From: Cherax quadricarinatus
Lineage: Eukaryota > Arthropoda > Malacostraca > Decapoda > Parastacidae
Assembly: GCF_038502225.1 (NCBI RefSeq)
Contig: NC_091322.1
Span: 649,501 to 713,500 of the forward strand
Direction: 5' to 3'
DNA: 64,000 nt
In this document: piece by piece, positions 39,580 through 50,465 of the stretch
Layout of the letters: the number at the start of each line of letters is the position of its first letter
Position numbering within the stretch: the first letter of the stretch is position 1
Notes under the pieces: generated by a model
What the model was told of the DNA's origin: nothing
Databases searched by the model: none
What the model saw: only the letters and a program-made list of their open reading frames with translations
Made by a program: the position numbers and the translations under genes

Positions 39580-40511
39580 TTTCACTCTTCGCTCTTTTAC
39601 TCATATACAATAATATTTATTTCTCTTTTCCAGTCCCTAGTACACTTAGTATCTGCATTAGCAATCACCACTGAATTACTAGTAAAATTTCCTCTTCAAA
39701 ACCCTCTTCACTGCTCACTTTTCCCTGGTTTTATCCTTCCAAATCCCCCTCAGTTCCATTTATCGGGGGTTGTGTGGTGTTGTTGTCTCCTGACCTGTTT
39801 TGCTGACTCAGCCATTTTTAAAACACTGAGGGGAGTAACGCCACCTACAACCTGACTTTCCTTGAGTTTATAGATATATTTGGCGTTTTCTGCTATGATT
39901 CTCTCACTGTACACTGGTCAGCTGAATATAGGTCAGCTACTAAAACATTAACCTTGACTGTTTAACTATTCACTTCTTTCTCACGACTGGCACTGAGGGA
40001 TATCCGAGTGGTACAGATATGATGCTACTGTCAACAGATGAACGTCAGTAAAGATGAGAATTTCACTTCGCTAGTTGTACGTCTGGCAGTAGCGGCTGTT
40101 TGGATGCCGGTCAGCCATGTTTAAATGCTCAATTCTTTCCCTCGTTTGGCACTGAAGAAAAAAGTCCTACAGACCTGTCATTTCCTTGGAGATTTAGTTG
40201 ATCAGGTTTTCTGCCATGTTGTCTTCCCGTTAAACACTGGTGCAGTTGATATGGAGGTCAGTTATTTCATTGTAGTGGAAAACGTCTCATGTCTGGTTCA
40301 CGTCTGGCAGCAGGTCTGGTACTTAAATGCCGGTCCCTCTTTTGTCATATTTAGTCCATTTCGTTGTCGTCACCGTCAGTTTTTATGTCACTATAGGTTC
40401 CTTGCATGTTGTTGCAGCAGTACTTGCCAACTTGGCCATTACTGGAGTTCGGATAGGCCCAGGGGACGGCAAGATGTAGGAGCAGCCTTGTTGCTGCTTG
40501 CTGCGGCTGCG
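39580..40511 (-). promoter_or_regulatory. LINE 5' leader with diverged tandem duplication
   Basis: A non-coding leader of about 0.93 kb. Two diverged copies of one segment lie in it. TTTCTGCTATG with ACACTGGTCAGCTGAATA (about 39886-39940) matches TTTCTGCCATG with ACACTGGTGCAGTTGATA (about 40207-40255). CGTCTGGCAGTAG (40080) matches CGTCTGGCAGCAGG (40301). Offsets of about 322 and 221 bp imply a deletion of roughly 100 bp in one copy. Tandem leader monomers act as internal promoters in some LINEs; that role is inferred. The outermost 60 bases are GC-rich. Confidence 0.5.
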
Positions 40512-40631
40512 GCCGCTAGTAACTCTGCTAGAAGGCTGTGAGAGGTATGGCTAGTAACTGTGCTAGAAGGCTGTGAGAGGTACGGCTAGTAACTCTGCTA
40601 GAAGGCTGTGAGAGGTACAGCTAGTAACTCT
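40512..40631. repeat. 35-bp satellite, short island between two LINEs
   Basis: About three and a half units (GCTAGTAACTCTGCTAGAAG...) lie between the 5' end of the large LINE and the 3' end of the next LINE fragment. The island proves two independent insertions into one array. Confidence 0.95.
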
Positions 40632-41311
40632 GGAGTTTACCTGGAGTTTACCTGGAGAGAGTTTCGGGGGTCAACGCCCCCGCGGCCCGGTCTGTGACCA
40701 GGCCTCCTGGTGGATCAGCGCCTGATCAACCAGGCTGTTGCTGCTGGCTGCACGCAAACCAACGTACGAGCCACAGCCCGGCTGATCAGGAACTGACTTT
40801 AGGTGCTTGTCCAGTGCCAGCTTGAAGACTGCCAGGGGTCTGTTGGTAATCCCCCTTATGTGTGCTGGGAGGCAGTTGAACAGTCTCGGGCCCCTGACAC
40901 TTATTGTATGGTCTCTTAACGTGCTAGTGACACCCCTGCTTTTCATTGGGGGGATGGTGCATCGTCTGCCAAGTCTTTTGCTTTCGTAGTGAGTGATTTT
41001 CGTGTGCAAGTTCGGTACTAGTCCCTCTAGGATTTTCCAGGTGTATATAATCATGTATCTCTCCCTCCTGCGTTCCAGGGAATACAGGTTTAGAAACCTC
41101 AAGCGCTCCCAGTAATTGAGGTGTTTTATCTCCGTTATGCGCGCCGTGAAAGTTCTCTGTACATTTTCTAGGTCGGCAATTTCACCTGCCTTGAAAGGTG
41201 CTGTTAGAGTGCAGCAATATTCCAGCCTAGATAGAACAAGTGACCTGAAGAGTGTCATCATGGGCTTGGCCTCCCTAGTTTTGAAGGTTCTCATTATCCA
41301 TCCTGTCATTT
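40632..41311 (-). pseudogene. 5'-truncated LINE: RT C-terminus and 3' end
   Basis: The minus-strand frame 41309-40671 encodes the LINE ORF2 tail (TGWIMRTFKTRE, LEYCCTLTAPFKAGEI, LNYWERLRFLNLYSLERR, FNCLPAHIRG). The catalytic RT core is absent because the element is 5'-truncated. Its 3' end carries repeats of an 11-base motif (CTGGAGTTTAC on the plus strand, 40631-40655). It sits inside the 35-bp satellite: the left flank ends AACTCT and the right resumes TCTGCTAGAAG, consistent with insertion inside one unit. The family is the same as at 5241-7966 and 2838-3060 but less decayed. Confidence 0.85.
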
Positions 41312-43735
41312 TTCTGCTAGAAGTCTGTGAGAGGTGCGGCTAGTAACTCTGCTAGAAGGCTGTGAGAGGTGCGGCTAGTAACTCTGCTAGAAGGCTGTGA
41401 GAGGTGCGGCTAGTAACTCTGCTAGAAGACTGTGAGAGGTAGGGCTAGTAACTCTGCTAGAAGGCTGTGAGAGGTGGGGCTAGTAACTCTGCTAGAAGGC
41501 TGTGAGAGGTGGGGCTAGTAACTGCTAGAAGGCTGTGAAAGGTGCGGCTAGTATCTCTGCTAGAAAGCTGTGAGAGGTGGGGCTAGTAACTCTGCTAGAA
41601 GGCTGTGAGAGGTGCGGCTAGTAACTGCTAGAAGGCTGTGAGAGGTGCGGCTAGTAACTCTGCTAGAAGGCTGTGAGAGGTGCGGCTAGTAACTCTGCTA
41701 GAAGGCTGTGAGAGGTGCGGCTAGTAACTCTGCTAGAAGGCTGTGAGAGGTGGGGCTAGTAACTCTGCTAGAAGGCTGTGAGAGGTGGGGCTAGTAACTC
41801 TGCTAGAAGGCTGTGAGAGGTGCGGCTAGTAACTCTGCTAGAAGGCTGTGAGAGGTGGGGCTAGAAACTGCTGGGAGGCTGTGAGAGGTTGGGCTCATAA
41901 CTCTGCTGGGAGGCTGTGAGAGGTGCGGCTAGTAACTGCTGGGAGGCTGTGAGAGGTGGGGCTAGAAACTGCTGGGAGGCTGTGAGAGGTGCGGCTAGTA
42001 TCTGCTGGGAGGCTGTGAGAGGTGGGGCTAGTAACTGCTTGGAGGCTGTGAGAGGTGGGGCTAGTAACTGCTGGGAGGCTTTGAGAGGTGGGGCTAGTAA
42101 CTGCTGGGAGGCTGTGAGAGGTGCGGCTAGTAACTGCTGGGAGGCTGTGAGAGGTTGGGCTAATAACTCTGCTGGGAGGCTGTGAGAGGTGCGGCTAGTA
42201 ACTGCTGGGAGGCTGTGAGAGGTGGGGCTAGTAACTGCTGGGAGGCTGTGAGGTGCGGCTAGTAACTGCTGGGAGGCTGTGAGAGGTGGGGCTCGTAAGT
42301 GCTGGGAGGCTGTGAGAGTTTGGGCTAATAACTCTGCTGGGAGGCTGTGAGAAGTGGGGCTAGTAACTGCTGGGAGGCTGTGAGAGGTGGGGCTAGTAAC
42401 TGCTAGGAGGCTGTGAGACTTGGGGCTAGTAACTTCTAGAAGGGTGTGAGAGGTGAGGCTAGTAACTGCTGGGAGCCTGTGAGAGGTGGGGCTAGTAACT
42501 CTGCTGGGAGGCTATGTGAGGTGGGGCTAGTAACTCTGCTGGGTGGCTTTGTGAGGTGGGGCTAGTAACTGCGAGGAGGCTGTGAGAGGTGCGGCTAGTA
42601 AATGCTGGGAGGCTGTTAGAGGTGGGGCTAGAAGCTGCTGGGAGGCTGTGAGAGGTGCGGCCTGTATCTGCTGGGAGGCTGTGAAAGGTGGGGCTAGTAA
42701 CTGCTTGGAGGCTGTGAGAGGTGGGGCTAGTAACTGTTGGGAGGCTTTGAGAGGTGGGGCTAGTAACTGCTGGGAGGCTGTGAGAGGTGCGGCTAGTAAC
42801 TGCTGGGAGGCTGTGAGAGGTTGGGCTCATAACTCTGCTGGGAGGCTGTGAGAGGTGCGGCTAGTAACTGCTGGGAGGCTGTGAGAGGTGGGGCTAGAAA
42901 CTGCTGGGAGGCTGTGAGAGGTGCGGCTAGTATCTACTGGGAGGCTGTGAGAGGTGGGGCTAGTAACTGCTTGGAGGCTATGAGAGGTGGGGCTAGTAAC
43001 TGCTGGGAGGCTTTGAGAGGTGGGGCTAGTAACTGCTGGGAGGCTGTGAGAGGTGCGGCTAGTAACTGCTGGGAGGCTGTGAGAGGTTGAGCTAATAACT
43101 CTGCTGGGAGGCTGTGAGAGGTGCGGCTAGTAACTGCTGGGAGGCTGTGAGAGGTGGGGCTAGTAACTGTTGGGAGGCTGTGAGAGGTTGGGCTAATAAC
43201 TCTGCTGGGAAGCTGTGAGAAGTGGGGCTAGTAACTGCTGGGAGGCTGTGAAAGGTGGGGCTAGTAACTGCTAGGAGGCTGTGAGACGTGGGGCTAGTAA
43301 CTTCTAGAAGGGTGTGAGAGGTGAGGCTAGTAACTGCTGGGAGCCTGTGAGAGGTGGGGCTAGTAAATGCTGGGAGACTGCGCGAAGTGGGGCTAGTAAC
43401 TCTGCTGGGAGGCTGTGAGAGGTGGGGCTAGTAACTCTGCTGGGAGGCTATGTGAGGTGGGGCTAGTAACTCTGCTGGGAGGCTATGTGAGGTGGGGCTA
43501 GTAAATCTGCTGGGAGGCTATGTGAGGTGGGGCTAGTAAGTCTGCTGGGAGGCTATGTGAGGTCGGGCTAGTAACTCTGCTGGGAGGCTATGTGAGGTGG
43601 GGCTAGCAACTCTGCTGGGAGGCTATGTGAGGTGGGGCTAGTAACTCTGCTGGGAGGCTATGTGAGGTGGGTTAGTAACTTTGCTGGGAGGCTATGTGAG
43701 GTGGGGCTAGTAACTCTGCTGGGAGGCTATGTGAG
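41312..43735. repeat. 35/33-bp satellite array, right part
   Basis: Up to about 41860 the units are the 35-bp form with CTAGAAGG. Beyond that they shift to a form with GCTGGGAGG and mostly AACTGCTGGG in place of AACTCTGCTAG, giving 33-bp units. Because 33 is a multiple of 3, short ORFs of an 11-residue repeat (NCWEAVRGGAS-like) appear. From about 43400 the units read GGCTATGTGAGGTGG and again contain AACTCTGCTGGG. The array fades at about 43735. Confidence 0.95.
41916..43110. repeat. Higher-order repeat inside the 33-bp array
   Basis: An eight-unit block distinguished by AAACTGCTGGG, TATCTGCTGGG, ACTGCTTGGAGG, GGCTTTGAGAGG and GGTTGGGCT in fixed order occurs starting at 41916, 42582 and 42848. 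The last two are spaced 266 bp apart (eight units). Confidence 0.8.
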
Positions 43736-43930
43736 GTGTTATACCTACAATTTATGTGACCTGGCAACACTGCTTGGAGACTTAGAGGTGTGCCTAGGAA
43801 TTCTACTGAGAGGTTGAGAAGTGTGCCGAGCAGTGTTGCTGGGAGATTTGAGAGATGTGCCTAGAAACACAAGTTGGAGGTTGGGAAATACCGGTCATGA
43901 TAACTTGATGTACTACGTGACCATTATCCC
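43736..43930. other. Degenerate satellite edge
   Basis: Phrases such as ACTGCTTGGAGACTTAGAGGTGTG and GTTGCTGGGAGATTTGAGAGATGTG look like highly diverged satellite units. No other feature. Confidence 0.5.
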
Positions 43931-44276
<346 letters not shown>

Positions 44277-44399
44277 CAAGCTTTTGCTTGCAACAATATT
44301 GTGGATCACTGGGATATACTGCCCACTGAAGCTGCATGTGCAGAAACGCTAGAACTCTTTAAGATCCTTTTAGACATACTATCAGATTTAACTAAATAG
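44277..44399 (+). other. Possible terminal coding exon
   Basis: Directly after the CT tract and a CAAG, an open segment reads [20 protein letters not shown] then [18 protein letters not shown] and a TAG stop at 44397-44399. The composition is protein-like (amphipathic leucine-rich helix) and unlike the repeats around it. A long pyrimidine tract followed by AG would serve as a splice acceptor. I do not recognise the protein. A chance frame remains quite possible. Confidence 0.25.
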
Positions 44400-47040
44400 T
44401 GTATTAGAGGCTGGCTGTGATTAATAACCACGTTAGTTCGGGACCTACTTTATGATGGTTGGTTGACCATGGATCATCTGTGGCATAGTACTGGTGGAAA
44501 TATGTGTTATTAGCAGTAATAGTAGTAGGAGTAGTAGTAGTAACAGTAGTAGTAGTCAAGTATCTAAATAAATTCTTCTTCCACTTTTCATATCATATAT
44601 ATGATTACCCACTCTTTCCAGTAGACAGTGTGGATAGAGTAGAGGGCTGAGGGTAGAGTGAAGGGCGGGGAGAGAGCCTTCTTATTTTCCTATTCTTATC
44701 TGTCTAAAAAGAATTAGAGGTAACTAGAGTATAGTTAAAGATCGGCTTGAACTGTGGGTTCTCTTGTTGTCTTTTCCAAGTGTTCCCATGTACTCTCTTC
44801 TACTCGTGACCTTGTGTGTGTGTTTACATCTGTTTGTTTTCGTGCGTGCCTGCGTGCGTGTACGTGTGAGGAGGTTGGCTAGTGGTGGTGGTGATGGTGA
44901 AGGGTGCCAGGCCCCTCATAACTGTGCCCAGGGGTGTCCTCAGCCCAGACTCATTCCCCTAGCCCCCACCCCCAATACCCCTACCTGCTTCGGGGAGCTT
45001 AGCTGAATGTGGGACTTTTATGCATAGAATTTCCAGAATGGCTTGTTTTGGTAAGGGAGGTATTGAAGATGGTAGTGACGAAGGTACGGTTCCTGCGGGT
45101 AAGAGGGTGGGAAGTGTGTTGACTGAAGTGGGTAGGTTGAAAGTAGCGTGGTGGTAGTGGCAGTATGCCCACCAGAGTGCCACGCAGTGCCACGGTGTCG
45201 ACGGGACTGAAGGGAGTGCTGGAGGGCTGCTCTCACTGTCTTAACTGGGAAAATTCACAGTGAAATTCAAGAAAACAGAAGGAAAACCATTCTCTGTCTT
45301 ACAACTGAAGAGATATACGAGTGAAATTGGAACAGAGAGCTGGACTTATGATGCCACTGTGAGAGACAGAAACATTACCAACGTGTTGCACTCTTAAGCC
45401 TGAGTTAAAAGATCTGTACATAATACTGACTACCAAGTGTGAAAAAAGTGAAAGAAAATTCTGTTTATTAGAGCACTGTAAGAACAAGGTCCCATGTGCT
45501 GTGATGGTAGTGAACTAATATTAAGGTTACTAACTTCCAGATATACCAGTAATTACCTCCAGACTGTTTTTACCGGAGTGTTCGATACGACCTTCGATGC
45601 TTCGTGAAAACTAATGATGGAATTTAAAATATACTATGAATATTAAAAGATAATAGTGGTTATTTTGAGATTAGAATTCGTTATAAAACCATAGTTTGAA
45701 AAAAAAATCGATACTGTTGGAACTATTTAGATTCCAAAAATGATGTTGAAAGTGCTTTTACATTTTGCACATAAATATGCTTCTCAGAGAAAATATATTC
45801 ACTGCTGAAAATAAAAAAAATTATGGTGAAATACAATAAAAAATATATGGGTGTTTGAGGAGTGTAATGACTAGATCTCTCTCTCTCTCTAACTTATATA
45901 ATTACATAAGCTAACATTAGGGTAATTAAGAGAGAGTAGAATATTGTGGTGCAGACAAGATCGTCTTGACTCCTGCTGCCTCACCCAGACCATCCCTCCA
46001 GCTGCTCCAGTGTCGTCTCCTGTGAGACTTTCAACTGTGTAATTTCTCATATGTTTTGTGAGTGTGTTTATTTATTATTTAACAAATTTGGGTACATCGC
46101 AGTGTGCCTCAACGCTACTCTTTATGAGAGTTACATTGCTTGATCCAGGTACTGCTTGATTAAATCTGTGTGCGGCCACATTATATTTGCTTTAAGAATC
46201 ATTAAAAAAATTAATGATAATGTTTATAAACTATTTGTATTTTTTTTTTTTTTGTAAATAAAAACAAGTAATTACTAACTTGTATGGAGAAAAGTTGTGT
46301 ATGTTGGAATGTTGAGGTGAGGTGTTGAAGAAACCAGAAAGTGTATTGCCTCTCAGGGAAGGGCACTGGAACACTAAATAATAACACTATTCTTCTAAAT
46401 GGAATTGGAAGCTACGTTTAATATCCTCGAATGAGTCTTGTAAGTGATCAGTGCAATGCTTCTGAGTGCCGCCGGTTAACTCTTACTGCTAACTCATACT
46501 TTCAGGGCGGTGCTTGACCCCATTAAGTGGTAAGTTTCTTGTCTCAAGAACTACATTAACACCACTTTATAAAAGACGGGCAACTGATATTTAGAGTTAC
46601 TCTTTATTGAGGCTCATTCAGAAGGCTTCGTTGTTGGGGAAATTTGTTGTGTTGATTAAGCGTCGAGCGGGATATTTTGTCAACTGTGTCTTCTCTAAAT
46701 TTACACTTCAAAGCAAGATACACATTTAGTGAGAAATACGTCCTCATTGTGAATGGCAGGAAATGTAGGACTTTTTATAAGAGACCATTCATGCACTCAT
46801 GCGAAAACTGACACTTATATTTGTTTTAGTTAGTCCCTTTAAACTCTTTTGTAAAGCTTATTCTAAACTTAGGTAAGCATTAAGCAGTATTTTTTTTATA
46901 GATGTGCTATAAACGTAAATACAGTACATACAGGTTCTTTAGCATGGAAGAAGAATAAGCGAATAAACAGTTTTAGTGTACAACCATAAATAACTTTGAC
47001 AGTCTTTGCAATACTGACCTGACGACCTACCGCTAAACAA
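44400..47040. other. No recognised gene; AT-rich spacer
   Basis: An AGT microsatellite lies at about 44514-44560. A GT/GC-rich patch lies at 44805-44870. The overlapping short frames at 44764-45236 are mutually shadowing and lack motifs. From 45500 to 47040 the sequence is AT-rich, with A- and T-runs (45700-45840, 46230-46250) and no domain or RNA gene I can recognise. Confidence 0.5.
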
Positions 47041-47084
47041 CCGTATACTGTAAAGTAAAAGGACACAAGTGCAACTAATGTGAC

Positions 47085-47137
47085 ATTTATTGTGGCAACG
47101 TTTCGCTCTCCAGGAGCTTTATCAAGCCATTACAAAC
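47085..47137 (-). ncRNA. Hammerhead ribozyme motif, U3/A8 core form, in Penelope 3' region
   Basis: Read on the minus strand: core UUGAUAA (47125-47119) in place of CUGANGA, one extra A, stem II GCUC/GAGC closing CUGGA, then GAAA. A minimal stem III (AC/GU) comes next, then the predicted cleavage after U at 47097. Stem I pairs GGC with GCC plus U-A next to the core. A 2x2 internal loop follows, then at least five further pairs including wobbles (47132-47137 with 47090-47085). The changes C3 to U and G8 to A keep positions 3 and 8 complementary. Activity is inferred. Confidence 0.7.
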
Positions 47138-47409
47138 AATACAGGGACACAGAGGGTATATAAAGGCTCTGAGTGAGGTGCAATACTAGTGAGGTAACAT
47201 TTCGTTGTTCACTAGTGGTGGTAGTAGTAGTAGTAGTAACAAAAATAATACAATAAGGAAGAGCAATTAATTCGTACATGAGTAAAAGGATATAAAAGCT
47301 ATTACTTGGGTAACATAAAAATAGGTTGGACAAATATAGACTGGAAAGAGGCAGGTTTTTTTCAGTGTTCACTCTCAGTAATGTGCTTTGTGTAGTATAA
47401 CAGGAGAGA

Positions 47410-49260
47410 CTATGTGATGGCAGGGTTTACTGTTTTCAGGAGGATTCTTGCTAAGACTTCGGAGATGGTGAAGCTGCCGTTGTTTTGTTTAATTGTATTC
47501 GAAACAGCGATCAGTGCTGATTCAAGGCACTTGCGTCTGCGGAAATTAGTTTCTTTGATCACTAATTGGGCGTCTCTGAATTTCATGAGATGATTGGTGG
47601 AATTTCGGTGTTGTACACAGGCGTTGTTTAAGTTGTCGTTCCTACATGCGTAAATGTGTTCATTGAGGCGGGTGTCGAGGTTTCTTGCTGTTTCACCTAC
47701 GTAGATCTTGTCACAGCCTCCACAGGGTATAGTGTAAACTCCTGCATTGACTGGTTCGTGGTGCTTGGGTTTTGTCCTGGTTAGATCCTTTATTGAAGTG
47801 GTAGAAGCGATGGCGACTCTGGTGTTAGCTTGTGAAAGTACTTTTGAGACGTTTAGTGCAACCTGGCTGTTGGGAAGAATTATAACTTTGTTGGGAGCGG
47901 TGTTGATGCGTGGAGAATTGATGATCTGAAGAGCTCTTTTCTTGCAGTCTTTGATGAAAAAAGAAGGAAATTGTAACTTAGTGAATGTTTGGTGAATGTA
48001 AGTGCATTCCTCGTCAAGAAACTCAGGACTACAAATTCGGTATGCTCTTAGGAAAAACCCGATGATGATGCCTCTTTTGGTCTTGGTATCTTGACTGGAA
48101 TAGAAGTGTGTGAGATCATTTTTATTGGTGGGTTTCCGATAAACTTGAAATCTTAGGTTGTTGTCTACTTTGTGAATGAGGACGTCGAGGAAAGGTAGCT
48201 TGTCATTGGACTCTTCTTCTAGTGTAAACTGAATCGCTGGTTCAACTGCGTTGAGCCTTGCCTGAAGATCCCGTACATCAAAACGTTTTGGAGTTATTAC
48301 GAGGACATCGTCCACGTAACGTAACCAAGTGACGCTTGAAGGGATGATGTTGGCGAAGTGTTCGGACTCTAGGTGTTCCATGTATAAGTTGGCTAGGACG
48401 GCACTTATTGGGGATCCCATTCCCATGCCGTAGGTTTGTTTGTAGAGCTTGTTATTGAAAGAAAAACAGTTGAAATTAACACAGAATTCAATCAAGTCAA
48501 CAAAATCTCCGGGAGGTAAAGGAAGATTAAGGTCCTGGTTGACTTTACGTCGTAGAACCTCGATGGCTTTTTTGGTAGGTACTTTTGTGAAGAGGGAAGT
48601 CACATCCAAACTGCTAAGTTTCTTGTTACGGATGGAGAGGTTACGGATGCGGTTGAGAAGGTCGCCTGAGTGTTTAAGATGAGCGGGGCTGATGGTCCCC
48701 AGAAGGCAGGAAAGATGTTTGGCAAGAACTCCGGCTAGTTTGTGTGGAGCACTGCCTATTCCTGACGTGATTGGTCTGAGAGGAATATTGTGCTTATGGG
48801 TCTTGGGTAAACCATACATGTGTGCTGGTTTAGGGTTGCTTGGTAACAAGTACAGAAGTTTCTTCCCTTCTCTAGTGCGTTTGAGTATTTGTCTGGTTTT
48901 GTATAGAAAGTCTTTGGTGAGCGTCTCCCACTGTTGAGTGCTGATGGGTTCGTATGTAGATTGATCATTCAAAAGGTCCATCATTTTAGTGTTGTAGTCA
49001 CTGGTGTTGAGTATGACGACTCCACCTCCTTTGTCGGCGGTGGTGACGATAATGTTGGGGTCGTTGGCGAGGTCCTTAAGGGCAGTGATGTATCTTCTAG
49101 GAAGATTAGAAGAAGAAGGTTCACATAAAGCTGCAGTGAGAAGGCCCTGTATATAACCCTTCTGGAAGTTGCTGTCACTGTGTCTATGGTTCCTGGTAAC
49201 AAGATTGAGTTGATAGTTAGGTTTGCGTATGTTGGTGGTAAATTTGAGTCCCAGACTCAC
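47410..49260 (-). pseudogene. Penelope-like reverse transcriptase with GIY-YIG endonuclease (N-terminally truncated)
   Basis: 616 codons, numbered from the first codon at 49260. That codon is GTG, and the true N-terminus is lost in the fold-back; family proteins usually run past 800 residues. The RT part has ADKGGGVVI (75-83), YGLPKTHK (149-156), motif A SSLDVTSLF (D219), MGSPIS (281-286), YVDD (315-318) and FLDV (357-360). The GIY-YIG endonuclease follows: GVY at 507-509, a CGGC pair (C513, C516), IYVG at 519-522, R531, histidines at 551 and 557 that could complete a zinc site, and E580. No internal stop or frameshift is present, so the catalytic parts are complete although the start is missing. 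In this family the endonuclease nicks the target and the RT copies the RNA there. Confidence 0.9.
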
Positions 49261-49610
49261 CTTAACCGACTACGAGAAACAAGCACTGAGTCTGGGACTC
49301 AAATTTACCACCAACATACGCAAAGAAGGGGAGTTGATGGTGGTGGTGTGTACAGATTGTGGATGGCATGTGGCTGGTACAGTGACACCCCCAAACACTG
49401 ACAGATAATAAGGTTGGCCAAGCCTTACACACCTGCCCAGTGACGCATGTGGGTGGTAGATGTGTGCCAGGTGTGTCGGGCTTTGTAAGCACAACTTGAC
49501 GCCTTGGCTTACTCCGCAAGCATCGTTTTACAACAAGCAGGGTTGAACATCAAAATGGTATACAATACCGACAGGTTGTTAGGTAAGACACATATGCAAC
49601 AGTTAGACAA

Positions 49611-49666
49611 CTTTATTCCGAAACGTTTCGCCTACACAGTAGGCTTCTTCAGTCGAATACAGAAAG
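49611..49666 (-). ncRNA. Hammerhead ribozyme, CUGAAGA core
   Basis: Minus-strand reading: stem I strand, CUGAAGA (49652-49646), extra A, stem II GCCUAC/GUAGGC with a UGU loop, GAAA, minimal stem III AC/GU. Predicted cleavage is between 49622 and 49621. Stem I has five pairs next to the core (with one G-U), an internal loop, then a distal UUUC/AAAG-type helix. Confidence 0.8.
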
Positions 49667-50043
49667 TAGGCAGGAACAGTAGAGATGTGAAGACGATGTA
49701 ATCAGTCCATCACCCTTGTAGTCGTAGAATTTGAGGTTGTCAGTCCCTCGGCCTGGAGAAGTTCAGTTCCATAGTCAGCAACTATCTGAAGATCAAGCGA
49801 CAGTGCGGAGACTTAAATACTGTCGGAAGGAGAGGTGCAGAGTAGTAGTAGTAGTAGTAGTGAGAATGTAACCACTGAGAGGTCATGTCCCTCTCAGATC
49901 CAACACTTCTCACTTGAAAAGCTTGTCCAAGGTGTTTTCTGTACCAAGATGCCATGTGTTGCAGTGTCTGACAGGATGAACATCAAAATGGTATACAATA
50001 CCGACAGGTTGTTAGGTAAGACACATATGCAACAGTTAGACAA

Positions 50044-50099
50044 CTTTATTCCGAAACGTTTCGCCTACACAGTAGGCTTCTTCAGTCGAATACAGAAAA
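50044..50099 (-). ncRNA. Hammerhead ribozyme, second direct copy
   Basis: Identical core to the copy 433 bases to the left (CUGAAGA, stem II GCCUAC/GUAGGC, GAAA, AC/GU). The two cleavage sites would bracket a 433-nt RNA monomer. Confidence 0.8.
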
Positions 50100-50254
50100 T
50101 AGGCAGGAACAGTAGAGATGTGAAGACGATGTAATCAGTCCATCACCCTTGTAGTCGTAGAATGGCATCTTGGTACAGAAAACACCTTGGACAAGCTTTT
50201 CAAGTGAGAAGTGTTGGATCTGAGAGGGACATGACCTCTCAGTGGTTACATTCT

Positions 50255-50292
<38 letters not shown>

Positions 50293-50465
50293 TGCACCTC
50301 TCCTTCCGACAGTATTTAAGTCTCCGCACTGTCGCTTGATCTTCAGATAGTTCCTGACTATGGAACTGAACTTCTCCAGGCCGAGGGACTGACAACCTCA
50401 AATTCTACGACTACAAGGGTGATGGACTGATTACATCGTCTTCACATCTCTACTGTTCCTGCCTA

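Larger units (their letters stand above)
35727..40511 (-). mobile_element. Near-full-length LINE inserted in the 35-bp satellite
   Basis: The element reads on the minus strand from a GC-rich 5' end (about 40511) through a ~0.93-kb leader, one long ORF (39579-36031) and a 3' UTR. It ends in a polyadenylation-type AATAAA immediately before a tail of TTAC repeats (35727-35743 on the plus strand as TAAG repeats). Satellite units flank it on both sides. The left copy is cut after GTGAGAG and the right resumes at about CTAGTAACTCT. A target duplication cannot be told apart from the repeats themselves. An intact ORF inside a satellite suggests a fairly recent insertion. Confidence 0.88.
47050..49325 (-). 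mobile_element. Penelope-like element, 5'-truncated, with fold-back end
   Basis: On the minus strand the element comprises a truncated RT/GIY-YIG frame, a 3' UTR with an AGT microsatellite (47217-47240), and a hammerhead-like motif at 47085-47137. At its 5' end about 35 bp of coding sequence (49225-49259) is repeated in inverted orientation at 49289-49324, with a short spacer. The inverted part carries additional upstream codons (DYEKQALSLGLKFTTNIR read on the plus strand). Such inverted 5' ends are typical of Penelope-like insertions. A fragment of its 3' UTR also lies at 1-167. Confidence 0.85.

Noticed and set aside
39585..39585. Start of the LINE polyprotein at 39585
   Set aside because: The codon there is GTG. 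The first ATG is two codons downstream at 39579, which I used.
41916..43090. ORFs with NCWEAVRGGAS-like repeats and the antisense SHSLPAVTSPT-like ORF at 42492-42830
   Set aside because: Both strands of the 33-bp satellite stay open because 33 is a multiple of 3. Degenerate composition and no start context argue against a gene.
9677..43735. CRISPR array
   Set aside because: Repeats are contiguous with no unique spacers, and the rest of the window is animal retroelement sequence.
44764..45236. Cluster of 62-80-codon ORFs on both strands
   Set aside because: Mutually overlapping frames of similar length with no motif; expected by chance in GC-richer DNA.
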